Assembly: GCF_014645735.1 (NCBI RefSeq)
Contig: NZ_BMMH01000006.1
Coordinates: 388,520-452,519 of the forward strand
Direction of reading: 5' to 3'
Length of the DNA: 64,000 nucleotides
Source: Nocardia jinanensis
GTDB lineage: Bacteria > Actinomycetota > Actinomycetes > Mycobacteriales > Mycobacteriaceae
Positions 59,301-62,300 of this stretch are shown in pieces (the stretch's first letter is position 1; every line of letters begins with the position of its first letter). The position numbers and the translations under genes are program-made. Under the pieces are notes generated by a model. That model searched no databases. It was not told the origin of the DNA and saw only the letters and a program-made list of their open reading frames with translations.

Positions 59301-62300
59301 TGGTCACCAGCTTTCTCGTGCTTTCGTCCATATCGGGGAACCGGCGCAAGAAATAGTCGTCCATACATGCGTAGCGGGCCGCCGAGAAAGCGAGTGCGGT
59401 GAAATCGTCCACCGGAGCGAAGTTCATGATGGCGGTGTAAATTTCCGCGGCGCCCAGCTGTACGAGGTCCTGCCGGTGCGCTTCGGATTCCGCCCAGTCC
59501 GGGGCGATCACAACCGGAATCCACGCATACTCCGTGAAAATCTGCTCCTGTATCTCCCTTTCCTCGCGAGATCCCGGCCGGGCAGCGAACAGATTCCAGA
59601 ACAAGCGTTGTATCGCCGGATCCGCTACCTTTGCGTTCGGGCGTGCATAGAAGCGTTCCACCGCTCTTCGGAGGACCTCGTCGGGAATGCCCAGCCCGTC
59701 GCGCAGCCTCCGCAGAACAACAACCGACGGCCGGTTGATCCTCCGCAGCATTCGGGATACTGTCGAGGCTGCCGTTCCGGCGAGTTCGGCAAACTGTATC
59801 TGCGTGATACCGGAATAATCTCGCAGGTCTGTCAACCATTCGTGGATCCCGCTGTAGGCAGGATCATCGGGATCCGGCAGCACTCGGGGCGCGGGCCGCT
59901 CCTCCGGGAAAAACTCGCGCAGCCGTTCCCGCGCCTGATCCTGTCCTGCCGACCCCTGTCGAGCATCGGCTACAGCAATGGTCATAGCGACCATCTGAGC
60001 TCGCGTCTTCGCATCGATCGTACTGCGGATATCCCTGAAATACTCGCCGATGGCCCCGCCCGTCCTACCGACGATCTCTCCGATCTCCCGGTCGCTCTTG
60101 CCTTGTGCCGCCAGTTCGAGTAAGGCGAAATCCCTCGAAGTCAATGATTCGACTTCGGGAATATGTTCGGGCGGATCGATGATCCCGTTACGGACAGCGA
60201 ATGCGACCATGACGATACGATTGCTTTCCGTACCGAGCACTTTCGCAACGAACCGCAACTGCCTTTCCACCGTCCTGGCGGGCTGTTTCCGGTGCTGCTC
60301 TATCTGCTTGTCTGTCCACCCTGCCGCGATGAGACGCAAGAGCTCGATATGAGTTTCGGATATTTCCGTTTGCTCTGTACCCCGCCGGCGACCGATCGGC
60401 GCATCGGGCTGCGGAGGATCGATCACCCCTTCCCTGACGGCGACCTCCACAAGTTCGTTGCGATACTCGACATCGATCTTGTCGGCGATCTGAAGCCACC
60501 GCGCGGCGATATCCTTCACAGACAGCCCCCAGCGCTGCGCGATCTCACTGTCGGTGATTCCGGCCGTGGCCATACTGAGCAGTTCCTTGTCACCCGCCGT
60601 CAGTGCGCGGAACAATTTCCTCTCGCCTGCGGTCATGGCGCGCTGCCGCTCGTCGGGAAGAAAAGGGACAGTCTGCTCCGAGACCGGGGAATCGGCGAAC
60701 CAGTGGTGTACTGCGTTCAACACCGATGTGCGAAGGCCGAGGTCGAATTCTTGGGCGATGACCAGGAAGTATCCCGATATCTGGCGCGGCGTCGTCCCCC
60801 AGCGCTCGGCGATCTCGTAGATGGGTACGCCGCGCACGGCCAGGCGGAGCAGTTCGACCTGCAGGCTGTTCAGCTCGACCGATCCGGACCGGGCCTCAGT
60901 GTTACTGCCCCGAACCCACCGAAATATCCTGTCCCCGAACTGAGGCCGGAGCCCAGCGATCGCTTCGTCCCGGCGACCCTGTGCGATATACGGTTCGAGC
61001 AGCTGCCGAAGCGCTGTCGCAGGGAGCCGCGCACTGGGTGGTCCCGGTTCTCCTGGTGCCGGCTCCCGGTCGCCCGCATCCGCGGCCGGCTGGGCCGGGC
61101 TCTTCGTCCCATCGACTGATCCACCCCGTCCGATCACGGTGTGCGAACCGATGGGGGCGGCGGGATTGATCGCGGTGACCAGCATGGGGTCGAAGCGGCC
61201 GGTCGGCGTTGCGACCCCGGGCTCGGCGTATCCCCCATCCATTCCCGCATAGGGATTCACCGCCGTCGGGACCGGCTGGGCTGCGGCGCCTGCAGAGGTG
61301 GCTCCGGCGCCGGCCGGCGCGGCGGAATCGGCACGGCGGGACCGTTGCTGCGCCACCGCCACGAAGCGCTGGATCGCGGAGATCTGGTCTTCCGTCAGAT
61401 CGCCGCCGCGGTGCAATCCTTTTATCGCGGCCGCGACGAGTCGGCGGTCGCCGCTGTCCACGTACTCGAGGCATTCGAGGAAAGTGTTCTGGGCTTCCGC
61501 GAACATCCAGTCGGGGATGGCCTGTACCGCGGGTACGGGCCAGTTGTTTCTGCCGGCCGAAGCTACGACACCGGAATGGATCGCATAGGCCAGCCGTACG
61601 ATCTGTGTTGGCGGTGTGCCGCGTGCCGTGTCCCAGCCCAGCATGGCCATCGTGCGCACGACATTGTCGCGACCGTATCGTCGGTGCAGTGCCCGATCGG
61701 CCGACTGGTCCCCCGCCCGAGCCTTGAGCAGGGTCGAATCGTCGACGGTCGGCTCGCCGAGCCCGGCGGGATCGACGGGTACCGGCCTGCCACCTGGGTC
61801 GTCTGCCGTGACGACGGCCACCGGGCCCGAACGCGATTCGCCTCGGGTGGGGTCGCTGCTGGTCCGGTCCCATTTCGACCACCCCGGGCCGTTCACCTCC
61901 AGAACCCCTTCCCGGATTCCGACCGCCACCATACCGGCGGGTATGTGGGTGCCGAGTGTCCTGCCGATATCACCGAGGTGGGCGTGCACCTCGGCCGGCG
62001 GGAGGGACAGGGCCGCCGCGACGGCCTCGGGTGTCAGGCCTTTCGCAGTGAGGGCCAGCACCGCGGTTTCTCGCTCGGACAGGCGCACCGCCGCGGAATC
62101 TTCCGCCGCCGGGAAGGCGGTGATGTCGAGATCTCCGCGACGAGTCGCCTCTGCGACGGACGCGGCCCGGTTGGCGACGTTCAGTTTGTGCGCGGCCCGC
62201 CTGGCCACGGCTGCCATGGTGCGCTGCGGCATATTCAGACGCTGGGCGATCACCGCACGGGACAAACCCTGCGCCATCGACTCCAGGACCACGAGTTCGA

